Below the pieces are notes generated by a model. That model was not told the DNA's origin and did not search any database. It saw nothing but the letters and a program-made list of their open reading frames with translations. From Diospyros lotus (taxonomy: Eukaryota; Streptophyta; Magnoliopsida; Ericales; Ebenaceae): 64,000 nucleotides of DNA. Where the stretch lies: contig NC_068351.1 of assembly GCF_014633365.1 (NCBI RefSeq), positions 4,016,879 to 4,080,878 on the forward strand. The letters run 5' to 3'. The position numbers were made by a program, and so were the translations under genes. This document shows, piece after piece, positions 11,843-21,245 of the stretch (positions within the stretch are counted from its first letter, which is position 1; each line of letters opens with the position of its first letter).

Positions 11843-13080
11843 TCTACATTACCATTACAAAACCTGTGTGTATAGTTGGAGGGCTGAGTCTGTTGTGGTT
11901 TTCAAACCCTCCTAATTTGTCTAGCTGTTAATCTGGAAATTCTTCTTGTTTTTTAACTGAAGAAGCTTCTGGAAGAATTTGAACCTTCTAATTGCATTTT
12001 GGTGCTTTCTAAGCTCCTCTTTACTTGCTCTGTTTTGTATCAAATTCACCAATAGATTCTGCAGTATAATGCAATTCGGTTATGTGTTTGTGTAGAATCA
12101 GATGTTATCCAAACACAAATATGGCCCTTTTATTTCAGATTGTGTTATTTTAGTTTCTCTTCCCACATGATAAGATAAAAGCTTCTTATCTAGTTGATTG
12201 GTGCTGCTTTTGTTCAGAATTGAGCCCTTTTATCTAGCAACCAAAGAACCCATTTATATTTCCTTGGAATTAATAGCAAAAATTTGTATCCCTCTTGAGG
12301 AAAAGATTCATGAGTTGGTTTGATTCTAGTCGAGTTAGGATGTGTTTTGCTATGTTTATAAAATAAATAAAATTATGATATAAAAAAAATTGAAATCATA
12401 AAATTCATCACTTTTAACATTTAATAGTAGATTTAAAAATATATCAAGTAATATTATTTCACAATTTAAAAAGAATATACAACAATAGCATAAATTTTTA
12501 ATGGAAAAATAAATCTCAAGATTAAATATTTAAACTAAAAATAAAAAAATTACAAAAAAATATTAAACATACATAACATACATAACACATAACATACATA
12601 ACATCTCAAATTACTATTTTTCATATGCCTAAAAATTACATACATAACACATGTTTTTTTAGATTTAGTTTAAACTAAATCTATCTCCTTATCTAGGTAA
12701 TGCTTAGAATCAACTTGTTACCTAGGTCAAGCCCAACTTTGACTCATTATTTTAGTCTAGTTCAATCCAATATTTAATGGGGTCGCTCACAAATCCAAAG
12801 ACAAATCAATCCAAGTCAGGTTTAGACAAGTTTTATGACCTTCTAAGGAATAAAATCAACTATGATTGAGATATATTCCACTCAAAGTTTAATGATGAAT
12901 GATGGATTATCAAGTTCAATTGGAATTTTCTCCTAAAATTGAGAGATAAAGTCCGATTATGATTCCTTCCAGAGTTTAATGATTTCTTCAAATTTGTTTA
13001 TAATTGCACTCTCAAATGAAGCTAAATAAGGTGATCTAATCTTAACAAAAATTAAACTAAACAAGTGTTATCTCAAAATC
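11843..13080. other. VPS37 3' UTR, then spacer with no gene seen
   Basis: The first few hundred bases are likely 3' UTR. Beyond about 12340 the sequence is AT-rich. A short microsatellite-like run of 'acatacataac' units lies at about 12566-12605. From about 12650 onward the composition resembles decayed retrotransposon LTR sequence. Confidence 0.5.
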
Positions 13081-13215
13081 CTTATAAATAAATGAGGATC
13101 TCTCATCCTCTAGGATAAGTATTAATATCAACACAGACTATAATTATATTATGTTCTCTTTGTTATTTTTTCACATTTGACTTAGATACCGAAGTAGCTT
13201 TTTTGATAAGTCTCA
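13081..13215 (+). mobile_element. Decayed Ty3-gypsy LTR promoter segment
   Basis: A TATA-like tataaataaatgagg at 13083 is followed by CT-rich sequence and then by 'cacatttgacttagataccgaagtagc'. This is recognisably related to the R/U5 phrase of Tat-type gypsy LTRs (...ttgacttg.gcgtcggagtggc...). Its orientation is opposite to the gypsy coding remnant at 13216-13866, so it may be a separate insertion or a rearranged copy. No ends could be placed. Confidence 0.35.
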
Positions 13216-13866
13216 ATATATTCTAATGATTCATCCATTTGTAAAAATCCAACTTATAAATATAAGATTTGAGATTTGAGGTATTTGAGTCATCGGTTAC
13301 ATTTTTTGAACAAATAGGTTAATAGTTAATTTCTTATATCATCACTTAGGATCAAGGTCCGATTTGTGCACCATTATATCTAGGGAATTTCCTGACATAT
13401 TTAACCATTGCCATGCAAAAGTAGCTAAGTACTTTTGAAGTAAACCCACCAACTACGATTGAAGATCTTCAAGCATTGTTACTCCAATCTTAACAATAAT
13501 GTTCTTAGGTTTGGAATCGATGAGTGTGATTGAAATCAAATCCTCCATCGAAGCTGGTGAAGATAGTTGGTATTCCTCCAAAACCCTAACTCATTTCTAC
13601 TTGTTTCCCAATAGACTATAGTCTTGGGCCATGTTTTACTCTCCAACCACAACAATTCCCACTCGATTGGGACTTGGTTGGAAATTTAACCTTAGGATGA
13701 AAGGTTAACACTATATATAGCTTCAAGGGCATTCAAGGTAAGCCTCTTGAGGATGGTAGTATACATGCTCGAGGTCTTAATGACCATAAAATCTCTCATG
13801 ATTGTTCTTTGGTAGAGTTTTCCTTAACCCTTAATGCTAATGAAATTACCCCTTTTGGAGTGACAC
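13216..13866 (-). pseudogene. Tat-like gypsy polyprotein remnant, piece 1 (protease C-terminus to pre-RT)
   Basis: Broken frames on the minus strand carry phrases typical of Tat/Ogre gypsy polyproteins. A piece resembling the end of the protease domain (TSSMYTTILKRLTLNALEAI at about 13725-13790) is followed by a pre-reverse-transcriptase stretch with LLQKYLATFAW and the remnant of an MSGI motif (about 13390-13500). Several stops and frameshifts interrupt it. It stops exactly at the copia LTR (13867) and resumes at 18497, so it is the target into which the copia element jumped. Confidence 0.65.
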
Positions 13867-14156
13867 TGTCAATTAAAGATGAAATATGTTGGAAAATACA
13901 CCAAGCAAAAATGAGAAAATACAACTCTGCCAGATTTCTCTGTTAAAACATAAACATCTTTCCATTGCAATCAAATGAGAGTTACAAAGCCATTTATATA
14001 CTAGTAACGTAATATATTAATGCTATGAATGTGGACTAGAATATTAATAATAACTCAAATTCCTAAGAGACTTAATACATGCATCCAGAGAACTTATCAA
14101 CTTCCTAATCAATTAAGCTTTATCTTCAAGATTCATGGAATAATTCTCAATTAACA
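13867..14156 (-). repeat. Copia 3' LTR
   Basis: 290-bp LTR, downstream copy in the minus-strand orientation of the element. Its first bases in that orientation supply the stop codon of the pol frame (14147-14149), so the last codons of the polyprotein lie inside the LTR. Confidence 0.96.
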
Positions 14157-17116
14157 TTCTCCTCCTTGGGAATTGTTCCATGTACTCCCAACATGCTTCT
14201 CATCTTCTCAAATCTTCCCTTTTGAAGACTTTTGGTCATGACATCTGTTACTTGAGCTTCAGATGGACAATAATTTAGCTTAATTTCTTTATTAGTCACC
14301 ATTTCTCTTATTGCATGAAACTTGACCCGAATATGTTTGGCAATGCCATGAAGAACTGGATTTTCTGCAAGAGAAATAGCAGATTTGTTGTCCACATTTA
14401 AGACCACAGGTGAACTGACATTTATGCCCAAATCTGAAAGTATTTTTTGAATCCAAATAGCTTGATTTGCAGCATTTACAGCTGCAATATATTCTGCCTC
14501 AGTAGAGGATTGAGCAACAATTTCTTGTTTCTTTGAACACCATGAAAACACACCATTTCCAAGGGTAAATGCATAACCTGAAGTACTTCTGCTGTCAGCT
14601 TCATTTCCAGCCCAATCTGAGTCTGAATATCCCATTAACTCCCCTGAATTTCTGGAGTTGAACCAAATACCATAATTTATGGTTCCTTTCACATATCTCA
14701 GAATCCTCTTAGCACATTTAAGATGCCTTTCACATGGCTTATGCATAAATCTTGATAAATAGCTCACAGGAAACATAATATCTGGCCTGGTGTGTGTGAG
14801 GAAGAGAAGACCTCCAATGATGCTTCTGAAAAAGGTTGTATCAACCATTTCACCTTCATCATTTTTTGACAACTTCTCATTGCAAGCCATTGGAGTTGAG
14901 ACTGGCTTGCAGTCCTCCATCTTACATCTTTTCAACAGATCTTTAGCATACTTGGATTGAGACATGAAAATACCTTTTTCTGTTTGCATGATCTCCATTC
15001 CAAGAAAGTAGTTCATAACTCCAAGATCTGACATCTCAAATTGCTTTTTCATTTCCGCTTTGAATTGCTGAAGTGCATCCTTATCATCTCCTGTTATTAA
15101 TAAATCATCAACATACATAGAGACAACAAGAGTTTTGTTGTTAGAACCCTTCTTGACATATAATGTTGCCTCATGTAGACTTCTTTGAAAGCCACATCTG
15201 GACAAATAAGCATCAATCTTTCCATACCAGGCTCTTGGAGCCTGTTTCAGCCCATACAAAGCCTTATGAAGCTTCAAGACTTTATCACCTTCTACCTCAG
15301 CTGGAAAACCTTGAGGAATATCCACATAAATATCCTCTTTCAAATCACCATTGAGAAACGCTGATTTTACATCCAAATGATAGATTTCCCAGCCAAGTTT
15401 TGCAGCTAAAGCAACCAGCAGTCGAACCGTGTCGTGCCTTGCAACAGGAGCAAATGTTTCCCCATAATCCAAACCAGCCTTTTGAGCATATCCTTTCACA
15501 ACTAATCTTGCTTTTAGCTTGTTGACTGAGCCATCTGGGTTTCTTTTCACCTTGTAAATCCATTTCAAACCAATTGGCTTTCTTCCTTTAGGTTTGCTTA
15601 CAAGACTCCAAGTTTGGTTCTTGTTGATCATGAACAGCTCCTCCTCCATAGCTTGAATCCATCTAGGATCTTGAGAAGCCTCTTCATATGAATCTGGTTC
15701 AGAAATGACCAAATTACAGCTCTCATATATATCAGTAAGACTTCTGGTTTTTTGCTTTAATGGCTCATTTTGACTATCAAATTCATCTTTGGCATCTACA
15801 TCTTCATTGCTTTGCTGTTGAAATTGCAATTCCTGAGTGGGTTCAGAAATGATATCTTTATGTGGCTTTAGTTCATTCTCATCAAAACTCCAATACGAGC
15901 CTTCATCAATCACCAAATCTCTAGTGATAAGGACCTTTCCTTCTTGCACATCATAGACTTTATAACCTTTAGTCATAGGAGCATAACCTAGGAGTATCCC
16001 AGGTCGAGACTTTTGATCTAATTTGGATCTCTTGATTGCTGGCACATGAACATAACATCCAGAACCAAAGATCCTCACATGCTTTACTGAAGGTTTATGA
16101 CCTGTCCATGCTTCAACAGGTGTAACTCCCTTTAAGGCTAAAGTAGGAAGTCTGTTTATAAGATAAATTGCTGTGTAAGCAGCTTCTGCCCAAAATTCAT
16201 TTGGGAGCTTCTTTTCAGCCAACATACACCTTACCATCTCCATGACAACTCTATTCTTCCTCTCTACAACACCATTCTGTTGCGGGGTATATGGAGTTGT
16301 GAGTTGATGCGAAATACCATACTTACTGCAAAATTCTTTAAATTCTGTGGAGTTAAACTCAAGACCGTTGTCAGTTCTGAGAGCCTTGATCTTGCAACAA
16401 CTTTGAGCTTCAACCATCCTTTTGAACTTCTTGAAAACATCAAAAGCTTGTGACTTACTTTTGATAAAATAGATCCAGGTACTCCGAGTATAATCATCCA
16501 CAAAAAGGACAAAATATTTATTCTTGTTCAAGGATTCCTTCTTCATGGGACCACAAAGGTCACTGTGAATGAGTTCAAGCTTGTTCTTCGCTCTCCATGT
16601 GGCTTCAGCAAGAAATGGAAGTCTGTGTTGCTTCCCCATTTGACAAACCCCACACACTTCATTTGGGATCATTACATCTGGCATTTTTCTTGCCATGCCT
16701 TCCTTACATAATTTAGAAAGAGCATTATAGTGAAAATGACCAAATCTACAATGCCACAACTTGGATTCATCAACAGTTACATTACATGCATCTTCCTTTT
16801 GGATATTAAAATTTAACATGAAGGACTTGTTAATCATAGGCATCCTTACGGTTAAAGAGCCTTCTTTATCATAGATGTAACATGTATTTCCTTTGAAAAG
16901 AACTGAATAACCATTCACTAGCATTTGAGGCACACTTAGGAGGTTATGAGAGAGTGAGGGGACATAAAGAACCTGATTAATATATCTTGGCCCAACCTTG
17001 GTTTGAACCAAAATAGTTCCCCTTCCAGCAGCTTCAACAAATTGACCATTTCCAAGTCTGACTTTGATCTTTACAGACTTGTCCAGGCTATGAAATAGAC
17101 TCTCCTTCTTTGCCAT
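14147..17116 (-). CDS. Copia pol: integrase, reverse transcriptase, RNase H
   Basis: An uninterrupted frame of 989 codons from its first ATG. The same frame extends upstream through the protease active site VDSGCTSH (17117-17140). Domains in order: GAG-pre-integrase HHCC finger near residues 119-160 (LWHCRFGH ... CGVCQMGK); integrase core with D186 (HSDLCGPM), D249 (RTDNG) and E285 (VVERKN), giving the DD35E spacing; reverse transcriptase with YVDD at 668-671; and RNase H near the C-terminus (STEAEYIAA). All catalytic residues are present. It is separated from gag by one frameshift at 17242-17249. Apart from that it looks capable of making active enzymes; activity is not shown. Confidence 0.95.
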   Translation of the reverse strand: MAKKESLFHSLDKSVKIKVRLGNGQFVEAAGRGTILVQTKVGPRYINQVLYVPSLSHNLLSVPQMLVNGYSVLFKGNTCYIYDKEGSLTVRMPMINKSFMLNFNIQKEDACNVTVDESKLWHCRFGHFHYNALSKLCKEGMARKMPDVMIPNEVCGVCQMGKQHRLPFLAEATWRAKNKLELIHSDLCGPMKKESLNKNKYFVLFVDDYTRSTWIYFIKSKSQAFDVFKKFKRMVEAQSCCKIKALRTDNGLEFNSTEFKEFCSKYGISHQLTTPYTPQQNGVVERKNRVVMEMVRCMLAEKKLPNEFWAEAAYTAIYLINRLPTLALKGVTPVEAWTGHKPSVKHVRIFGSGCYVHVPAIKRSKLDQKSRPGILLGYAPMTKGYKVYDVQEGKVLITRDLVIDEGSYWSFDENELKPHKDIISEPTQELQFQQQSNEDVDAKDEFDSQNEPLKQKTRSLTDIYESCNLVISEPDSYEEASQDPRWIQAMEEELFMINKNQTWSLVSKPKGRKPIGLKWIYKVKRNPDGSVNKLKARLVVKGYAQKAGLDYGETFAPVARHDTVRLLVALAAKLGWEIYHLDVKSAFLNGDLKEDIYVDIPQGFPAEVEGDKVLKLHKALYGLKQAPRAWYGKIDAYLSRCGFQRSLHEATLYVKKGSNNKTLVVSMYVDDLLITGDDKDALQQFKAEMKKQFEMSDLGVMNYFLGMEIMQTEKGIFMSQSKYAKDLLKRCKMEDCKPVSTPMACNEKLSKNDEGEMVDTTFFRSIIGGLLFLTHTRPDIMFPVSYLSRFMHKPCERHLKCAKRILRYVKGTINYGIWFNSRNSGELMGYSDSDWAGNEADSRSTSGYAFTLGNGVFSWCSKKQEIVAQSSTEAEYIAAVNAANQAIWIQKILSDLGINVSSPVVLNVDNKSAISLAENPVLHGIAKHIRVKFHAIREMVTNKEIKLNYCPSEAQVTDVMTKSLQKGRFEKMRSMLGVHGTIPKEENVN

Positions 17117-17201
17117 ATGACTTGTGCAACCACTATCAACCAGCCATGTATGAGAATCAGTTTCAGATAATTGCGAGGCAAGAAATACCTTTGCTTCAGG
17201 C

Positions 17202-18152
17202 TCATTTTCTTCTTCTTTTGTGATATTTGCTTGTTGAGTTGCCCCCCCCTTTGCCTTGAGCTTTTTTCAGTCTGCAATGTTTTTCAAAATGGCCCACCTT
17301 GTTGCAAAACCTACATTGAATGGGAGGCTTGCCTTTGTATCTGCAATCTTCCTCTTTGTGGTTTGTTCTAGTGCAATGTTTGCATGGTGGATAGCTTGAC
17401 TTTTTGTCTGAATCTGCAGAAATCTGCACGCCTTTCCCTTTGTCTGAACTTCCTTTTGCAGGTTTCTTGCCATATCTTTTGTCTTGCTTGCCTTTGTCCC
17501 TTGCTTGGAATGCTCCTTCGACATCATCTTCTTCATCTCTAATGCTTAGCCTTTTTTCAAAGGCATGGAGCCTACTGATCAGTTCTGAAATACCAAGAGT
17601 CTTGGGATCAATAGACTCTTCAATGGCTGAAATCTTCGATTCATACTTCATTGGTAGGCTGAGAAGAATTTTTTCAATAATATTTTCATCTGGAAAATCT
17701 TGGCCCAAAAATCTGATCTTGTTTGCCACATCAAGTAGCCTGGAAGTATATTCTTTAACACTTTCTCCTTCCTTCATTTTCATGAGATCAAATTCCCTCC
17801 TTAAAGTTCTTAAATTGACAGACTTCACTCTGTCGTTGCCTTCAAATTCCAGCTTCAGTTTGTCCCACACTTCCTTTGGAGACTTAATATTGATAATTCT
17901 TGTGAAAATTGCCTCAGAGACAGCCTGGTGAATGCAGGTCAAAGCTTTTGGTTTCCTTTGCTTTGCCTCATCATGAATTTTAATTTGATTGAGAGTAGGA
18001 TTTGCAGGTAGAGGAGGTGGATTAGAATCAAGCTCCACTACTTCCCATAGATTGAGGGCTTCGAGATATGCTTCCATCCTGAAAGCCCATAAATGGTAGT
18101 TGTTACCGTCAAACCTTGGAGGACCAGACCCAATTTGCTCACTTGAAGACAT
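17202..18152 (-). CDS. Copia gag with zinc knuckle
   Basis: 316 codons from an ATG 50 bases inside the 5' LTR/PBS boundary. The N-terminal part is a UBN2/DUF4219-type capsid region (FDGNNYHLWAFRMEAYLEAL). A nucleocapsid zinc knuckle CRFCNKVGHFEKHC (CX2CX4HX4C) lies near residues 281-294. The frame runs off into a short stop-terminated tail after a run of eight C on the plus strand (17242-17249, G on the coding strand). With one base fewer in that run, gag would continue in frame into the protease. Copia elements usually encode one gag-pol frame, so this is a one-base defect, a programmed shift, or a homopolymer read error. Confidence 0.93.
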   Translation of the reverse strand: MSSSEQIGSGPPRFDGNNYHLWAFRMEAYLEALNLWEVVELDSNPPPLPANPTLNQIKIHDEAKQRKPKALTCIHQAVSEAIFTRIINIKSPKEVWDKLKLEFEGNDRVKSVNLRTLRREFDLMKMKEGESVKEYTSRLLDVANKIRFLGQDFPDENIIEKILLSLPMKYESKISAIEESIDPKTLGISELISRLHAFEKRLSIRDEEDDVEGAFQARDKGKQDKRYGKKPAKGSSDKGKGVQISADSDKKSSYPPCKHCTRTNHKEEDCRYKGKPPIQCRFCNKVGHFEKHCRLKKAQGKGGGNSTSKYHKRRRK

Positions 18153-18186
18153 TTTGGAGTTAAATGAACAGATCCCTCAAGAATAT

Positions 18187-18199
18187 GGCTCTGATACCA
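18187..18199 (-). other. Primer-binding site for initiator tRNA-Met
   Basis: Read on the minus strand as TGGTATCAGAGCC, two bases inside the 5' LTR. This is the standard plant copia primer site, complementary to the 3' end of initiator methionine tRNA. Confidence 0.95.
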
Positions 18200-18201
18200 C
18201 T

Positions 18202-18491
18202 TGTCAATTAAAGATGAAATATGTTGGCAAATACACCAAGCAAAAATGAGAAAATACAACTCTGTCAGATTTCTCTGTTAAAACATAAACATCTTTCCAT
18301 TGCAATCAAATGAGAGTTACAAAGCCATTTATATACTAGTAACGTAATATATTAATGCTATGAATGTGGACTAGAATATTAATAATAACTCAAATTCCTA
18401 AGAGACTTAATACATGCATCCAGAGAACTTATCAACTTTCTAATCAATTAAGCTTTATCTTCAAGATTCATGGAATAATTCTCAATTAACA
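18202..18491 (-). repeat. Copia 5' LTR
   Basis: 290-bp LTR, upstream copy in element orientation. It differs from the other LTR at three positions (ggcaaa versus ggaaaa; ctgtc versus ctgcc; ctttct versus cttcct). It is flanked by the second copy of the GACAC target duplication. Confidence 0.96.
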
Positions 18492-18496
18492 GACAC

Positions 18497-18840
18497 ACTG
18501 TCCATTGAAACCAACTAAGGGACTGATTAGTTCAAGGAGAACAACCAGTATCAACAAGAACTCAAGTACCTTGTAGTAGTTGTCTATCATTGCCTTTTCC
18601 ATGATGGCATCATCGTAAGGTAATATAATTCCTTTGAGATCAACCTTAGTGAAGGTGATAACAACTTCTTTCTCTATTCACAATCTCTTGGTCGTGATTA
18701 AGATTTCGCAAACAGAATTTAATTGCTTAACACTCATCAAAGAAGGACTAATTCAACAAAGAAGTCGTAACCACAAAGTTGGATTTCTACAAAAGAGAAT
18801 CGTGAGGCTACCTCAAGACTTGTTGAGAATGCCACTCCAA
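18497..18840 (-). pseudogene. Tat-like gypsy polyprotein remnant, piece 2 (upstream of and into the protease)
   Basis: On the minus strand at about 18590-18668 the frame reads VITFTKVDLKGIILPYDDAI. This matches the conserved stretch just before the aspartic protease of Tat/Athila gypsy elements (ITFT..DL.G...P.DDA). The sequence decays afterwards and is cut by the copia insertion; it continues as piece 1 at 13866. Confidence 0.65.
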
Positions 18841-18841
18841 T

Positions 18842-19214
18842 TCTAAGTCAAACATAGATCGATAATAAATAGAACTTAATATGGTTGTAGAAAGTGATTG
18901 AAAAGGCATAATCTAAAGGAGAGATCCTATTCTATATATATATATATATATATATAGATTTTCCTAGGCGAAGGAAATGGACTCCAATTTTTGTGGGAAA
19001 AACAGAGGATGGATCGATTGAATCATGAAAGATGAATAAACAATAATTAGTTAACCAAGCAAAGACCATTTGCTTATTGAATGGAAGCCCATTTCATTTG
19101 AACAAACAAACAAGATCATCACCAATACCAAAACAACAATTGATTAAACCCAAAAAAATAAATCAAGAAAACTGGTTTTAATCTCAGTAATTTCTTTCTG
19201 ATCTGTAGTTGTCA
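18842..19214. other. Spacer, no gene seen
   Basis: AT-rich sequence with a (TA) microsatellite at about 18933-18957. The right part, from about 19080, is probably the 3' UTR of the minus-strand Ole e 1-like gene. Confidence 0.5.
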
Positions 19215-20046
19215 TCATCGGAATCCCTGGTTGGTGTCTGGTTCTTCACACATGGGAGTTGTGTAGTAGAAGGGACCGAGCACGTGCTTGATCAGGTCCC
19301 GGTACACCACAGTGGGCCGCCGCAGCCAGACGCCGGAGCGGCCGCCGGCGAAGTCTGTGGGGATGTTGCAGACGGGGTCCGGCGAGGAGACCAGCCTCAC
19401 CGAGCATTTCTTGAGGTCCAATGGCTTGCCATTGATGCTCTTTTTCAAACTCATCTCAAAGGCTTCGCCTTCATCTGTCTCGTCGCTTCCGTAATATGCA
19501 ACTCTTCCCCCATCCATGCACGTGATGGAAACCATACAACCTGCATGCATCAATCATATACATATATACATACATTCATATATATAGACAATGAAGGAGG
19601 ATGTCCTAGCTTGGAGTCTTTTGTGAGCTTTATTTCCTTTATGGTTTGGTTAGCGACTCGACATGAGATTACTATCACTCAAACATAATAGATAAATTGA
19701 TATTATTATTATTAAAAATTGTAAAGAGATTGTTGGTCTTGAGTGCAAAAAGAAGAAAAGTTAATTAGCATCAATTTCATCCTATTAAAACTAACCTAAT
19801 AGGTGGGGAGCAAGAGGCAGGATATATAATGATGTCAAGAGAGAGAGAAAGAGAACCTTTGATGGGTTTGGCACCATGGATCCATTCATTCCAGCCCTGG
19901 GTGCAGTCTTGACACAGAACTTTGCCACCCACATATACAGTTCCGGCAGCTTCCTCCTTCAACGCATCCGAGCCATTGATCCAACTACCCATCAAAACTA
20001 TTGACCACGCTCCAACCATCATCAAATATGTTGTTAATGCACCCAT
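19215..20046 (-). CDS. Secreted Pollen Ole e 1 / extensin-like family protein (2 exons)
   Basis: Coding exons on the minus strand are 20046-19857 and 19540-19215; the GT-AG intron of 316 bp splits a Gly codon and gives 171 residues. Residues 1-28 look like a signal peptide with a hydrophobic core (YLMMVGAWSIVLMG). The mature part has the family pattern: VGGKVLCQDCTQGWNEW, KPIKGCMVSITC, then KKCSVRLVSSPDPVCNIPTD and YYTTPMC. Six or more cysteines probably form disulfides. Members are small apoplastic or cell-wall glycoproteins often expressed in growing tissue or pollen; the biochemical role is unclear. A run of (GA)n lies just 5' of the start codon in the leader. Confidence 0.9.
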
Positions 20047-21245
20047 CTCTCTCCCTCTCTCTCAAGTTGGCGATGACAAAGAACAAGTACTACATGCACA
20101 CATACACACACATATATATATATAGTAGTCAATCAAATAAATAAAGAATGGAGGAGGGCTATGGGTGGAAGAGCACTAGTGAGTGACGTGCAAACCATTA
20201 TATGTTAGGCCCTTTTAATTAATTTGAAGCGTCAATGGAAGCGGATGCTTTGATCAAGGAAAACAGTATTTTTAGTTCTATATATACAGTTTTATCGTGC
20301 TTCTCTATTATATATGTCTATGTAATCATTTAAACTTAACAATTCAATATCATTTCATAGTTAATAATAATTTTATACAGAATTTCTTTTCTTATATTAA
20401 CTTAGCAACTAATCATTTCTTGTGTAGTTCTTAGTCTGGCTAAGTTTTTTTTTTCTTTTTTAAATTATTGAATTTTTATTTTAAAGGGTATTATTTATTT
20501 TATCATGTAATGATTATGTCTTGCTTATAAATATAACAAAGTCCATGAAACATATAAAAAATAATAATTCTCAGAGAGTTAACAACAACTAAATTGAACA
20601 TATGATTTAATATATGTCTTGCTTATTATAGTTACCGAATTCACAACAGTTATTAAATAAGAATAAAGATTAAGTGATTAATAAATTCGAAATCTCTCTC
20701 TCTATATATATACCCTTTAGTAGTTTATTACTATAATAATAAGAAAGTAATATGTTCATGAATTTTGTAAAAGATAATGACATTTTATAAAATTTTATAC
20801 TTAAAAATATAATATGTTCGTGAATTTTGTAAAAGATAATGACTTTTTATGGGATTTTATACTTTTAAGACATTAAAATAATACAGTGCTAGTATTTTTG
20901 TAATTATAGATATTTTCATTTATAACTACTAATAATAAATCACATCATTCTATATGTGTGTGTATATATATATATATATATAATTACGTTATTAATTTCT
21001 ATTTGTATACAATTACCAACCCATCTGTGAAAGACCGCTCCTTGCGCTGAACCGCCCTCATATTGTGTTGGATTATGGGAACTAATAGTTTTAGATAAGG
21101 TTTTTGAGATTTAATTTCAGGTTGAACCCTAATTTAGAGTAGAACTAACAAAAAATCAACTCCATATATATATATATGTTCCTTTTGAACAAGAATTGAT
21201 CCACCCACCCTAGAAAAAGTATCTTAAATTTTGTTTCACGCAAGG
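20047..21245. other. Divergent intergenic region between the Ole e 1-like gene and PELOTA
   Basis: About 1.2 kb of AT-rich DNA carrying both promoters. A two-copy tandem repeat with 62-bp period (unit starts 'aatatgttcatgaattttgt') lies at 20749-20872. (TA) microsatellites lie at about 20960-20982 and 21165-21177; the latter could serve as the TATA region of PELOTA. Confidence 0.6.

Larger units (their letters stand above)
13862..18496 (-). mobile_element. Complete Ty1-copia LTR retrotransposon, recent insertion
   Basis: Two 290-bp LTRs (13867-14156 and 18202-18491, both TGTCAA...TTAACA) differ at only three positions. A perfect 5-bp target duplication GACAC lies at 13862-13866 and 18492-18496. 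The primer-binding site, read on the minus strand as TGGTATCAGAGCC (18187-18199), pairs with initiator tRNA-Met. The purine tract AAGGAGGAGAA (14157-14167) abuts the 3' LTR. The order on the minus strand is LTR, PBS, gag, protease, integrase, reverse transcriptase, RNase H, PPT, LTR, which is the copia order. Roughly 1% LTR divergence indicates a young insertion. It lies inside an older gypsy remnant. Confidence 0.97.

Noticed and set aside
17404..17931. Open frame of 175 codons on the plus strand
   Set aside because: It is the antisense shadow of the copia gag frame; composition and position are fully explained by gag.
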